Source of the DNA: Lichina pygmaea
Taxonomy: Eukaryota; Ascomycota; Lichinomycetes; Lichinales; Lichinaceae
Assembly (NCBI GenBank): GCA_963422465.1
Contig: OY730171.1
Location: 4,856,202-4,920,201, forward strand
Direction: 5' to 3'
DNA length: 64,000 bases
Shown here: in pieces, positions 44,601 through 54,648 of the stretch
Layout of the letters: every line of letters starts with the position of its first letter
Position numbering within the stretch: position 1 is the first letter of the stretch
Position numbers and translations under genes: made by a program
Notes under the pieces: model-generated
The model's database searches: none
What the model was told of the DNA's origin: nothing
What the model saw: only the letters and a program-made list of their open reading frames with translations

Positions 44601-46313
44601 CGTCTCCGTCGCTCCCCCGTCTTTCAGCTCACTCCGACACGTGGCAGGCCGCCTTTCAAGGTCGATCCTAACCGCCACCCTTATTTAACTAAACTCAGCT
44701 GTCAAGCCATGTCATTCGTGTCTGTGCCGGAGGATTCCTTGTCTAACGTTCACTACAACAACTCCCCTCAGCTGACGAAATGGTGAGGCTGCTTCATGAT
44801 GTTGCTTCGTTGTCGAGACAGACAGCCGACTTAGCCGATTAATTGCTGACCATCCTGCACATCAGCCGGTTTCTACTTGCATCGCAACTTGGTCGACTTG
44901 GACATCGACGTAGGGTGTCGGGCGAGGCGTATCCACCGTGCGTGTAGATGCCGCTCAGGGTGATTTACATTTGTTCACAGTGGGGGAAAAGAAGAAACAT
45001 CGCTTGGCACTACGACGGCCCGAGAAAAAGAAGGGAGATCAGGAGGCAAAAGAAAGAAGGCTTTGCGGGACAAGACTCACCAGCCCCTGGACCTTACAGT
45101 GGCCTTGAGGGACGTACCCGTTGTCTCATGTCGAACACCAACCAACTGTGCCAACGCAGCCGACGGACAGGCTTCCAAACCAGGTGCCACGGCAAGTACT
45201 GTGCCACGGCAAGCACTGTGCAGCGGTGGGAGTTCGCGATGAGATAAAAGTTGCTTGAGCCTTGGCATGCTCAACACCATCCCTCTTTGCTTTCCTTGAA
45301 TAAGCCAAGGCTGGTGTGTGGCGGGCGCTACTCGGAGGGCAGGTAGTTCAGCGCGGCTCAGCGCCTCCTGGACAAATATTTAAAGACTGTGGATTCTCGA
45401 TATGGCGTGGCATCAATCCAGCATGCTACAGCCTGTCAACAAGAAAGAGGGAAGAAGAGGTGTTCGTGGATTGCCTGTATTCAGACATGAGGCTCTTCAG
45501 CCTATGAAACATCGTCCACATTCTAGGCCATGTCGAGGCCAGTCCAAATGCGTCTCCAGATGTGGGGGCACAGTATCCTTGTATTAGACTGTCGTGGTGT
45601 TAGCCGGACGTGCTTGAGACGAACCGAAACGCAAGTGCTTATAGTACAAGATGTCGACTCTGACGGTACTCCCCAAAGACTTTTTGGGAGCCGCATCACA
45701 GGTCGAACTTCTGCAACCTGGGAGGAATTTGGCGGCTCGATAGCGAGACAGCATGTGTCGTTCTAGTATCACGCAGCTTACGATGAAGTCTCACGCTATC
45801 CCTGATCAGCTCGAATGACGGGTTGATTTCACTACCGGATCGGGACTCGCGTGGAGGGTCCTCGGCTAGCTGAACCTCATCCGGTTGATTGCGTAGAAGC
45901 AATACTGGTACGGAAGTAGAGCCGCAACCACTTCGTGACCTTGGAAATCGAACGGTTCCCTTTAGCGCCGGCATCTCAATTGTTGTGAACACGCGAAGCC
46001 ACTAGACATGGTTGGGTGCTCACGCGAGTCCGTAGTGGTGTGGAGTATAGTCGGGGTACTCATCGTTTTCCCCGCAGACTCTCGGAGCACATGCTAGTGG
46101 GCTGCTTCCAGGATACATGATGGCCGGTAGCGCACACCTCCATCGACAATACAAGTACTACGTACTGTGCCGTACTCAGCAGGCCCATCGCGGCGTCGCG
46201 CTGAACCTGTAGAGCCCTCAAGCTCGGGGCTGTTCAATCTGTAGATGCTCTACGGAAGTAGTTCGCGGAGAGCCAGCCCGGCACTCCCCTGTATCTTACG
46301 GTAGAGCTATGAT

Positions 46314-46461
46314 TACCCGTGCCCATGCTCAGTGGCACGGGTAGGCTGAGCCGCAGCCTCCGCTAGTCATGTGATCAGACTGCTTTCGGCCGAGAGCTTT
46401 CTACTAAGTCTAGAAGTACCCGTGCCATTGGGGGGGTAATACCCCCCCCATGGCACGGGTA
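46314..46461. repeat. Two TACCCGTGCC hairpins in tandem
   Basis: The first hairpin is at 46,314-46,343, with arms TACCCGTGCC and GGCACGGGTA around 10 nt. The second, 46,417-46,461, is a nearly perfect 45-bp palindrome: two 22-bp arms with one mismatch and one central base. A third degenerate relative is at 46,531-46,574. The common outer sequence suggests short terminal-inverted-repeat elements or their footprints. Confidence 0.6.
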
Positions 46462-47096
46462 TCGGATGAATCAGTCGATGCTCTTTCATCCAAGCAGACT
46501 CTAACAGTACCTATCGAGTCTTACGTACGCTACCCTTGCCGAGAAGGTACCACCGTAGCTCCCCCGCACGGGTATGTACTTCAGTACGTATGTACGTACG
46601 TACTCCGTACTCGAAAAAGGTTTGGTGGGTCAACGTCTACGATTAAGCTGCCGCTGTCACTGTTACGTGCGACTGACTCATGCTTTGCCGAGGTCGGTTG
46701 CGCGATAACGCCAGAATCTTTTTTGGGCAGGTAGCTGGTACTTTTGATTGGGAGGTACGTACGTACATTACTGTACGTACTCGCCCGCAGCTTTGCATGC
46801 AAATCACATGACTAAATGCTGACAAAGGTCATGGTGGTACAGAGAGGCTTCCGTACGAGCCTAGTTGAGGGGTTCTCCCACGAAGCTATCCACATTAGGT
46901 CTACTGAGTGCATGTGTGTAACCCGACGTTTGTTGTTCCGCCACGAGATCCATTGATGGAACTCGGTCTATCGTAGTCTAATTGTCTTGTGAGTGACTGG
47001 CCACCGAAGAAACCTCTGGTGTCAAGCCTTGTAGGTCATGGCACAAGTTGAAAAGATGGTCTTGGGAGAAGATGAACTGATCGTGAATATAGCAGC

Positions 47097-47118
47097 GGGG
47101 GGGGGGGGGGGGGGGGGG
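47097..47118 (+). repeat. Run of 22 G
   Basis: An uninterrupted G tract in the 3' flank of the predicted gene at 47,203-48,186 (C tract on that gene's strand). It could form G-quadruplex and is a likely length-variable site. Confidence 0.9.
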
Positions 47119-47202
47119 AAACGATAATACGAAACCAAAAACCCAATTGGATGTCATGACAAGCCCCCTCTGTCCGTTGAGAAGGGCCAGGGGCAACAGG
47201 CA

Positions 47203-48186
47203 TCAATACCTGTGGGCGGGATTCATGGGACCTTCCGAAGCAGTCTCTCCCAGCCATCGAGTCTTGGCGTACGAGCCCCCGACAGTTTCGCCTTGTTCGT
47301 CGGTGGGTGTTGCAGTTACGGCCATGCTGGGGTGATCGCTCAACCCGTCAAATTCGTCGGAGACAGGGCCAGCTGTTTGGCCCCCCCAGTTCATCGGAGC
47401 CCAGTAAACCGACAAGTCTCCGAACTGGTCCACCACCACTTCTTCCCCGTCAGGATGTTCGGTGATCCACGGGACAGGTGGGCCGGCGAATCTTCCAGCA
47501 AATGCCACGGCGTCCCCCCTGGACCGATGATGTGAGGATACACTTCCAACATCGCTCGGCGAATCCGAGGAGAGCGGCGTCTCTCCGCGCATGTTCGGGC
47601 TGGCCTTCGAGGAGCGCCTATGGAGCCGGCCGTCAAGCGTTTTCTTGTCCAGCGCTGCGATCGAGGATGTCGAGGCAGCATGCAAAGGAGCGAATGCGTT
47701 CCAGGGATCGTTCTTTGGGCCTTGGTCCACCCATCTGTCAACAGTGGACGTTGTACCGGCCGCGGCGAGCTGACCCATGGTGCTGGGGTAGTCTTCGGTC
47801 CTGCCGGATCGCATGTGATCCACGTTCCCGGCCATCATCGGAGTGGGGCTCAAGTGGACATCCGGATTCCCATGAACAGCCTCGATAGAGTGGCCCTGGG
47901 CGGCGAGGAGTGGATCGGCTACTTGTCCCTCGACATCGGACGACAGCAACAACATTTGAGGGGCTTCGCTTACTTGAGCGTCTTGCGACGTGATGCTCTT
48001 GATGGGCGCGTGGGCACAAGCCTCTCCATATTCTGGTCCGGCCATGCTGCCAGAGAGGCAAATGCGATCTGGGTCGGACTGAAGTCTGCCTTGAGCGAAG
48101 ATGTGCTTAGTGGGTGTTGAATTGAGACAACGACTTTGGCTTCTGTATCTTTGGTTCCTCCGTGGATCGGTGCAAGCATGGGGCAT
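47203..48186 (-). CDS. Hypothetical protein, up to 327 aa
   Basis: This is a single open frame without a recognised domain. The protein is rich in Ser, Gly, Pro and Asp, has no signal peptide or membrane segment that I can see, and contains TVDRWVDQGPKNDPWNAFAP, SPSDVGSVSSHHRSRG and a C-terminal part PWITEHPDGEEVVVDQFGD. The ATG that gives MAGPEYGEACAH (about 48,045) is an alternative and perhaps better start; the upstream part is less protein-like. Third-position G/C is high, as in the gene cluster at 50-64 kb. It stands alone, with no close neighbour. The call rests on frame length and composition only. Confidence 0.45.
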   Translation of the reverse strand: MPHACTDPRRNQRYRSQSRCLNSTPTKHIFAQGRLQSDPDRICLSGSMAGPEYGEACAHAPIKSITSQDAQVSEAPQMLLLSSDVEGQVADPLLAAQGHSIEAVHGNPDVHLSPTPMMAGNVDHMRSGRTEDYPSTMGQLAAAGTTSTVDRWVDQGPKNDPWNAFAPLHAASTSSIAALDKKTLDGRLHRRSSKASPNMRGETPLSSDSPSDVGSVSSHHRSRGDAVAFAGRFAGPPVPWITEHPDGEEVVVDQFGDLSVYWAPMNWGGQTAGPVSDEFDGLSDHPSMAVTATPTDEQGETVGGSYAKTRWLGETASEGPMNPAHRY

Positions 48187-50177
48187 TGCCTCAACTTGAG
48201 CCGGGTGGGGAGGATGCCCTTATACATCGTCTGACGTGGCTTCATGCTGGTCGAGCTCAAGTGGACCGGCCTAGCCATCCCCTCGCAAGGCCGCACAGGA
48301 GGGAGCGGGTGAACATGGACACAACGTCTCGCGCAGTCTTCAGCTACCGAGGCGGCTCGGTGGCGATTGATCGTCCAAGGAACATCATGTTGCAAGTATC
48401 AGATCGCCCGAGACACTTGTTGCACCCGTTCTCTTTTCAATACGGTGAACACACAAGTAGGCAGATAGACTGTGCAGAGTTCTTGCAACTTTCAACGTCT
48501 GTCCGTCACACTTGTCTTTTGGTTGCGGAGCAATTGAACGTGCTACTCTGGAGGAAGTTCAGTGTACTCATACCGGCCGATCAGAGGCTGAACTACAGTT
48601 TTACGCACGCACAGATCTGCGATAGAAGTACAAGATTACAAGGTTACGCTGTAGGATCTCGTACAACTGGCAGTCCCGGCATTTCGAGGCCGGTTTCGAG
48701 TGCAATTGCCTTATGCCTGATCAGGCTGTACGAGGTCGGTGCGCGGACGCAGCTGCTACCCAGATTTCAGTGCAGGATGCCTGGTCACCAAAAGTAAAGC
48801 TACCGGAAAATATTCTGCCACTTCCGCGGGCCCGCGCTCGTGGTTGAGGCGACAGAGTTTCGACCGGGGGCTTCCGTCCAAGATGTACGAGTAGTGGGAC
48901 ATGCTAAGGGCAACGACATCACGAAACCCTAATCTATTACCACGCCACCCTCCTTTCCCAGTTGGGCCTTTTCCCGTACGGTAGGCGAACGATCCCTGGC
49001 CAGGCCCCGCACACCCACCAAGCCACCCCCCACACCCCCCCCCCCCCTCCTCTCCACAGGCGGTCTGGCTTTGCCTTCCGATTGGAGAGCACACAACTGG
49101 CCCGGACCCAGGCGGAAGCATCTGGAAGCCTGACAGGATGCTCGACAGAAAGGTGGCGCTGCGGCTTTACGCTGGCCTCTCAAAGGCACACACCAAGACA
49201 TGCCTGGCTGCCTTCCTGCTACCGGTGCCGGGTCCCCGGTCAGTCTCCGGTCTACCCCTGCCCAAGCATGTAGTTCTACGTAACGTACGATGCCCATGTT
49301 TCGCTGGCGAGCGCTAGTCACCGCGGCAGCCGACCTCCACTACTGACTGCCAGCAGCTGACATCTACGGTAGCCCTCAGGCTGCCGCCGCCTCTGGCAGT
49401 GTGGTTCCTCTGGCTAGACCTTCTCACCTAGTTTTCCTGAGCCCGGGATCAACTCCCACCTCCTGCCTGACTGCCCTACCTTTCTATTTCTATACTTACT
49501 CGGTAGGAGGGCACCCGACTAGGGGCCGCAGGGAAGGGTTTTGCCCTAGAGCTAGGCCACTAGCTCAGAGGCTTCCTCACCAGTTTTTACAGTTATCCCA
49601 GTGAACTGAAGGCTCTATGAAGGTTGTGGGTAGTTCTTGTGTTTACCAGCCCATGGCGGAAAAACAACTCTGCAGATGTCAGTATGTTTCATACACAAAA
49701 AAAAAATTTGAGACGGCGCCGCCAATCGGCGAAACACCCGACAACCCCAAGTACGTTACGTACAGTGACCCGACACAAGTCTGCGTACACCTTCATACAT
49801 AATCTACCTCGGGTTAGTCCGGAGGATCAATACATCATCACTTGCTGCCGTCGCTGTTACTCTGATTCTGTCGCATTACCTAAGAAGATAGCAGCTGATG
49901 GGTTGTACCGGTGTACGCAGACTTGTGTCGCGACACTGTACAGTACGTTGTGTTGTTCGCGCCACTGCAACCCCTCATTTGTACGTCTTATGCGCGTACG
50001 AAGGTGAAACAACCAAACACGGCACGTATGTACCTTCGTACCTCCGTACATACGCAACGCGCCAGAAATCGTGAAGAGTCCTATGACTTTGACGTCTTAA
50101 GCCTCATTTGCAAAAGTTCTGACTCCGACTTCAGACAGACCTTCAAAGGCAGCAAGCACAATAGCTTTGATCTCGAG
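48187..50177. other. No supported gene
   Basis: Several frames of 60-210 codons overlap on both strands, none with a recognisable motif. A C-rich tract (13 C) is at 49,035-49,047, and TACGTA palindromes are at about 49,750-49,770 and 50,020-50,055. The last ~200 bp should hold the promoter of the RING gene. Confidence 0.4.
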
Positions 50178-51294
50178 ATGGCCGAGTACGAGAGTGCGTC
50201 CGTTACTATCCACGCCGTCCTGCATCGCCCACCAGGGTTCCCTCCTTCCGGGATCGTGTGAGCTGACACGCCCCGCCTCACTTTTCCTGTGCGCTAAACC
50301 AGTCGAGCACAACATCCAAGCCGGCCAAGGAGACGCTGCCGACGAGTCGGACGATGCTGCTCACCACGGACGGGGTGGCGGTCGCGCTCACCGCCTTCCT
50401 GACATGGCCAGTTTCTACTCCGCCCTGTCCGCCGTCGATACGTCGACTACGAACAACCGGCATGCCATCCCAACACCCGGGGAAGTCTCGGCCGTCTACC
50501 GCATTCTGGCCGAGGCTGTGAACGTCCTCAGACGAGAGGCGAGCGAGGATCTTCCTCGCAGTAGCGAAGTCGGTGATGGTGGCGCGGAGACGCGCCCGGC
50601 CAGCTCTCCTCGGAACTCGAACGGCATCGACAGGGTCTGGGAGTTCTTGCTCCAGGAGGTCGAACATCCCCCGAGGATCGTGAAGGGTTGCCCGCAAGAC
50701 TTTCTAGACGGTAGGCGTCGCTATCGAATCCGCGTTCAGCCTAAGCGCCTCGCTTCCCCCCCCCTTCTCGCCTGAAACCCACCGCCAGCAGTCCACGTCA
50801 GACGACTCTCGCAGGGACGAACGTGACTCTTTTCCAGCCCTCGATCGGGTTCCCAAGAAGACCCTCAAGCCCACGGATACGTGTTCGATATGCAACAGTG
50901 CATTCCTAGACGGTAACTCCTTCCATGCCCCCGCCCAGGTCCCCAAACGCCGCCCAGCAACTTGAGCTAACAGCACCCCTGGAAACCCACCGCAGACCAA
51001 TACCCCCTCGTCGTGCGCCTGCCCTGCCACGGCACGCACGTCTTCGACCTCGAGTGCATCACGCCATGGCTTAAAGTGCACACGACATGTCCGCTCGACA
51101 GGACGGACCTCCTCGTCAAGAAGGACCGAGGTCACGACCGCCGGGGTCCTCGACAGCCGTCTTCCCGTCTTGGGACGACTACTCGCCAGACCCCCGCCGC
51201 CGCTAACGCCCGCGCGTCCGCTTCGGCGGAGCATCGTCGTGACGACGCCGAGTCCGATGAGGAGAGGGATGAGATTGATAGCATGTATTTATGA
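50178..51294 (+). CDS. RING-type zinc finger protein (putative E3 ubiquitin ligase)
   Basis: Four exons: 50,178-50,193, 50,303-50,710, 50,838-50,912 and 50,996-51,294 give 265 aa starting MAEYEIEHNIQAGQ. The 16-nt first exon is supported by a GTGCGT donor, a GCTAAAC branch site and frame continuity into VEHNIQ-type sequence. Intron 3 has a GAGCTAAC branch. The N-terminal half is acidic and Ser-rich (SFYSALSAVDT, IPTPGEVSAVYRILAEAV). The RING is at about residues 152-200: CSIC, then YPLVVRLPCHGTHVFDLECITPWLKVHTTCPLD. Two positions usually Cys/His are Asp (HVFDLEC and CPLD); Asp can serve as a zinc ligand in RING proteins such as RBX1. The tail is Arg/Ala-rich then acidic (ESDEERDEIDSMYL). I infer an E3 role from the domain; substrates are unknown. 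It faces rap1 tail to tail. Confidence 0.85.
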
Positions 51295-51749
51295 CACGGT
51301 ACCGGTTTTCTGCTTTGAAGATGCTGTGATCAAGGGGGCGGCTGTTTGCGGCGGGGACTGTATACAGCCAGAGAAAAGTCATGACTGTTACGGGAGTGCA
51401 ATGAAAAGGTATTCAATCAAGAGCTGTACACAATCCCACTCCGTTTCTTTGAATCGCTGTAGTAGAAGGGGGGGGGGGGGGGGGGGGGGGGAGGGGGAAA
51501 TGATCGTATCGGCATCAAGAACAATCCTTCGTCTTTCATCTCGCCCTCGGTTTAAAACTCCGCAGCACCTCCCCATGAGACGCATCTCCCGAGTGACGCC
51601 CTCGTTCGCCCACTGTCTGCCCATCAAAGCAGCGCCTGTCTTGGACGCATCCACCAATGAACGCACGCTCCGGCCCTCGGTCCATCCAACGACGCAACGT
51701 CGGGCCTCCGAATCGCTCGAATCGCTCGATCGTGTCTGTCCCTGTTCTC
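51295..51749. other. Convergent intergenic region with a 23-G run
   Basis: The space between the stops of the RING gene and rap1. It holds 23 consecutive G at 51,468-51,490 followed by AGGGGG. Apparent long plus-strand frames here are the shadow of rap1. Confidence 0.7.
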
Positions 51750-54285
51750 CTACGGACGATCTCCCCCTGCGGAGGAGATCGACGTCCGTTTCGATGAGCC
51801 CGGGGTGCGGTACAGCTGCAGGAAGATGTAGCGTTCGTTGGAGACGTCGAGACCGTGCTTTGCAATCATCGCCCTCATGCGGTCTGGATCGCCGCTGGTC
51901 ACGTCCTCGTCCTCGTCTTCGGTCCAGATACCTGGGATGCCCGTCGGCAGAAGGATGACCGGGGTCGTGTTGTTGTTGATGTTGTTGCTGTACTCCCGGT
52001 TGTGCTCCAGGACGATCTCTGCTAGGTCGCCATCCAACGTTGTGCGGCGCAGCGCGAGAAGGACGAGTTGCTCGTCAAAGCCTTCGCTGACCTTGGCGTC
52101 GATCCATTCGTCTAGGGCTTTGGCCATTGCGGCATCTTCCCTCGCTCTTGCCTCGTTGGCCGCCGTACTGTCCTCCGACGGTGAACGTGCGGTGCGTTCA
52201 TCCTCCCTCTCGTCGTTGTCGGTGTCGTCGTCATAGTACTCGACGTCATAATACCTCTCAACGTCGTCCACGACGTCATATTGGATGTCTCCATCCTCAG
52301 ACTCGCGTTTGATGGGCGGTGTCAGATGTGGAGGGGACGAGCGGGGGATACGCTCGTACTGCAGCGAGCGCCCTTTGATGATCGTCTCTTGCGAGTCGAA
52401 CCGTTGGTCGAGCGCTCGACTTTGCTGCTGTTCTTCAGCAGTAGAGGACCGTGGGCTGATCGTCTCTTGCGAGTCGAACGGCCGCGCGGACACCAGCGTC
52501 TCCTGCACTTCGTCTGCAGCGTGCGCTGGCCCAGTAACATGACCATAGTCATGCTGGCGCCAACCACCCCGCGGTGAAGGCAGCGTCAGATCGATTAGAT
52601 CTGATTGCCCCTCACTCGAGGCGGACTGCGGTGTCTCTGCAAGCCCCGGACCTTGCGCTGCCGAGGCTTCGGACGTCGGATTGCGACCCGTATCGTGAAC
52701 GTCTTTACCCGAAGACACCACGTCTACTTCGTCTCCCACTTGATGTGGCTGAAAAGTCTCCGGGATCTCAGGAGAATACCCGTCTTCACGTACTCCTGAC
52801 GTTGGTGCATTCTCAATCAGGGCACAAATCTTTCTCGCGAGTCGCCGCTTCGCCTGAGGCTCCATCGAATTGTTTCGAGGACTCGATGGCGCCTCGTCCT
52901 CCTCGATTGCGTCCGACTTTCTCTTGCGTGTGACGTTGGGATCGTTGACTGCAGGTGCAAACTCGATCGGGGCAGAGGCCCAGCCGCTCAGGCGTCTTCG
53001 CTTCGAGCGCCGCTGGATCAAGCTGTCTCGAGGACTGGATGAGATCACATCCCGGTCTGTATTATCCGACCTTCTCTTGCGTGCGACGTTCGGATCTTGA
53101 ATGGTAGAGTTGCGGTTGACGGCCTCGCCAACTTCGCGTGGCTCGATAGACTCAATCGGGTTTGCTACGTCTCGAACCTCGGAACCGGGACCGGGCGTGC
53201 AGAAGAGTGGGCTCTCAGTTCTAGGCTCTGCGGCCAGGGCTGCACGGTTTCCACGTTCCGCAACCGGTGGTGGAGATGATGGTAGCGGAGAGCTGGACTT
53301 CTCCTCTGAAACGTAGTTCCTCTCGAGGGGTACGGATTTGTCGTACTCCGGAGCCACTCGTTCCTCGAAGAACGCACGCCACTCCGCCGCCGTGTGATCC
53401 GAGTACTAGCTCCAATTAGTGAGAGCACCCTAGCGCAAAGTTGCAGACGGAGACGCGACATGGAATCCCAGCGTGAAACCTACTTCTTTCGCGAACATCT
53501 CCCAGGCTTCATCCATGATCTCAGGCGCTAGTGCGAGAGCGTATGGTGCCTCGGCCAGCAGACGCTCAAAGTCTTCAGCAGTGAACGCTGGACGTGGATC
53601 GCTGCGATGTCTCAGGTACTTGACCCATCGATCTCTCCATGACTGAAATGTGTGGCGAGGATTCTACCAGTAGTATCGTCAGCGTCGCAGGCCGTCAGAG
53701 GGATGGCCGTGACTTACGACTCGCTCAAGCTCCTTGTAAATCTCGTTACCGAGAGTCTTGCTGCCCTTACTCTCATGTTCCTTGACCCAGTCGTAGAGAG
53801 CCTTGTCATCGTCCGCTGTGAAAGGTACTCTGGAACCTCGAGTCGGGCCTCCTGACGCTACTTCTCGGACAGTTCCCGTACGAGGGCCGACGGCATAATT
53901 CTCCAGAGGTTGCAACCGGCCCTTGTCGACCGACTCCGAGATGAACTGGAACGAATATCTGTTCTTCTTTTTTAGTGATGCAGTGAGAAGGACCGGAGAC
54001 AGCACGTACGTTCCCGAAGGCGCGTGCTTCCTCAGGTGATCGACGATCTTGATGTCGGCGCCGGTCTCGGACGCAACGATCTGCCCGCCGTTTCTCTAAC
54101 GATGATCACTTCAGTTGCTGTCTGCTAGCAAATCGGGAGTCAAAACCAACTTTCAGGAGGTCGGAAAAGTGGCTCCGCTGTGGGACTGCTTTCGAAAGCC
54201 AGAACGTCTTGCCAGCGAACAGGTTTCCGGCGGGATCAGAGCCGCCACCGTACCCTTTATATACCATCTGTGGATCTGCAGGCAT
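51750..54285 (-). CDS. rap1: Telomere-binding protein Rap1 homologue
   Basis: Five exons on the minus strand: 54,285-54,151, 54,095-54,010, 53,958-53,718, 53,663-53,484 and 53,405-51,750, giving 765 aa in frame. BRCT domain at about 15-98 (LFAGKTFWLSKAVPQRSHFSDLLK, GGQIVASETGADIKIVDHL, YSFQFISESVDKGRL). Myb-like domain at about 118-172 (VPFTADDDKALYDWV, NPRHTFQSWRDRWVKYL). A second helical segment at 180-232 contains HTAAEWRAFFEERV. A long, charged, Ser-rich linker contains a duplicated DPNV(T/A)RKR(K/R)SD...SSPR unit and two FDSQETI motifs. The Rap1 C-terminal domain is at about 640-750 (ALDEWIDAKVSEGFDEQLVLLALRRTT, IPGIWTEDED, ERYIFLQLYR). Rap1 proteins cap telomeres as shelterin components, usually bound through the C-terminal domain. 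It is divergent from the ataxin-10 gene. Confidence 0.88.
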
Positions 54286-54648
54286 CGTACACAGTTTCAA
54301 GATGGACTGATCAGATCTGTGTTGGGTATCGGATGATTTGAACGCGCTTGGGTTGCAGTGCTCAGGTGTGGGTGGCCTCACGTCGCTCGCGTCTACCGTA
54401 GAATTTATTGTGGGGGACAGGGACACGAGGGGTCAGAACCCTAATCAACGCACGGACCACACCTTAAATCGACTTCACATCCACGTCACCCACAGGCTCT
54501 AAATCCTGATAAGTTGCCGGCGCTAAGCCTAGAAAGGGAAGGTAGATCGGCTTGCATCCACTTGTCTCGCCTGCAGGGCTTTAGGAAGCGGTTGTTTATT
54601 CGTACCTACGAAAGGGCGATAGAAATTATATTGACTTGGATAGAAGCT
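54286..54648. promoter_or_regulatory. Shared divergent promoter region rap1 / ataxin-10
   Basis: About 360 bp separate the two predicted start codons. The ataxin-10 5' end is not fully settled: protein-like sequence (LSRLQGFRKRLFIRTYERAIEIILTWIEA) precedes the chosen ATG at 54,649 in frame back to about 54,560, with a possible acceptor CCTGCAG before GGCTTTAGG. A short upstream exon may therefore lie here. Confidence 0.5.

Larger units (their letters stand above)
40281..47202. other. Long gene-poor stretch
   Basis: I see no reading frame I would defend across about 7 kb. Content noted: a purine-only-like tract at 41,813-41,880, hairpin repeats near 41,562-41,640 and 46,314-46,574, many TACGTA/GTAC palindromes (for example 46,575-46,605 and 46,755-46,785), an 8-G run at 42,312, and 22 consecutive G at 47,097-47,118. 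An acidic frame at about 43,750-43,830 (SSDEADDDDDEEQEGGED) is too short and isolated to call. Confidence 0.4.

Noticed and set aside
48162-48797. 211-codon plus-strand frame
   Set aside because: No domain, and part of it overlaps the 5' end of the better minus-strand frame.
51170-51958. 262-codon plus-strand frame
   Set aside because: It overlaps the last exon of the RING gene and the antisense of rap1, and runs through a 23-G tract.
54514-54648. Starting ataxin-10 at 54,514
   Set aside because: That codon is TTG. The first in-frame ATG is 54,649, though a spliced upstream start remains possible.
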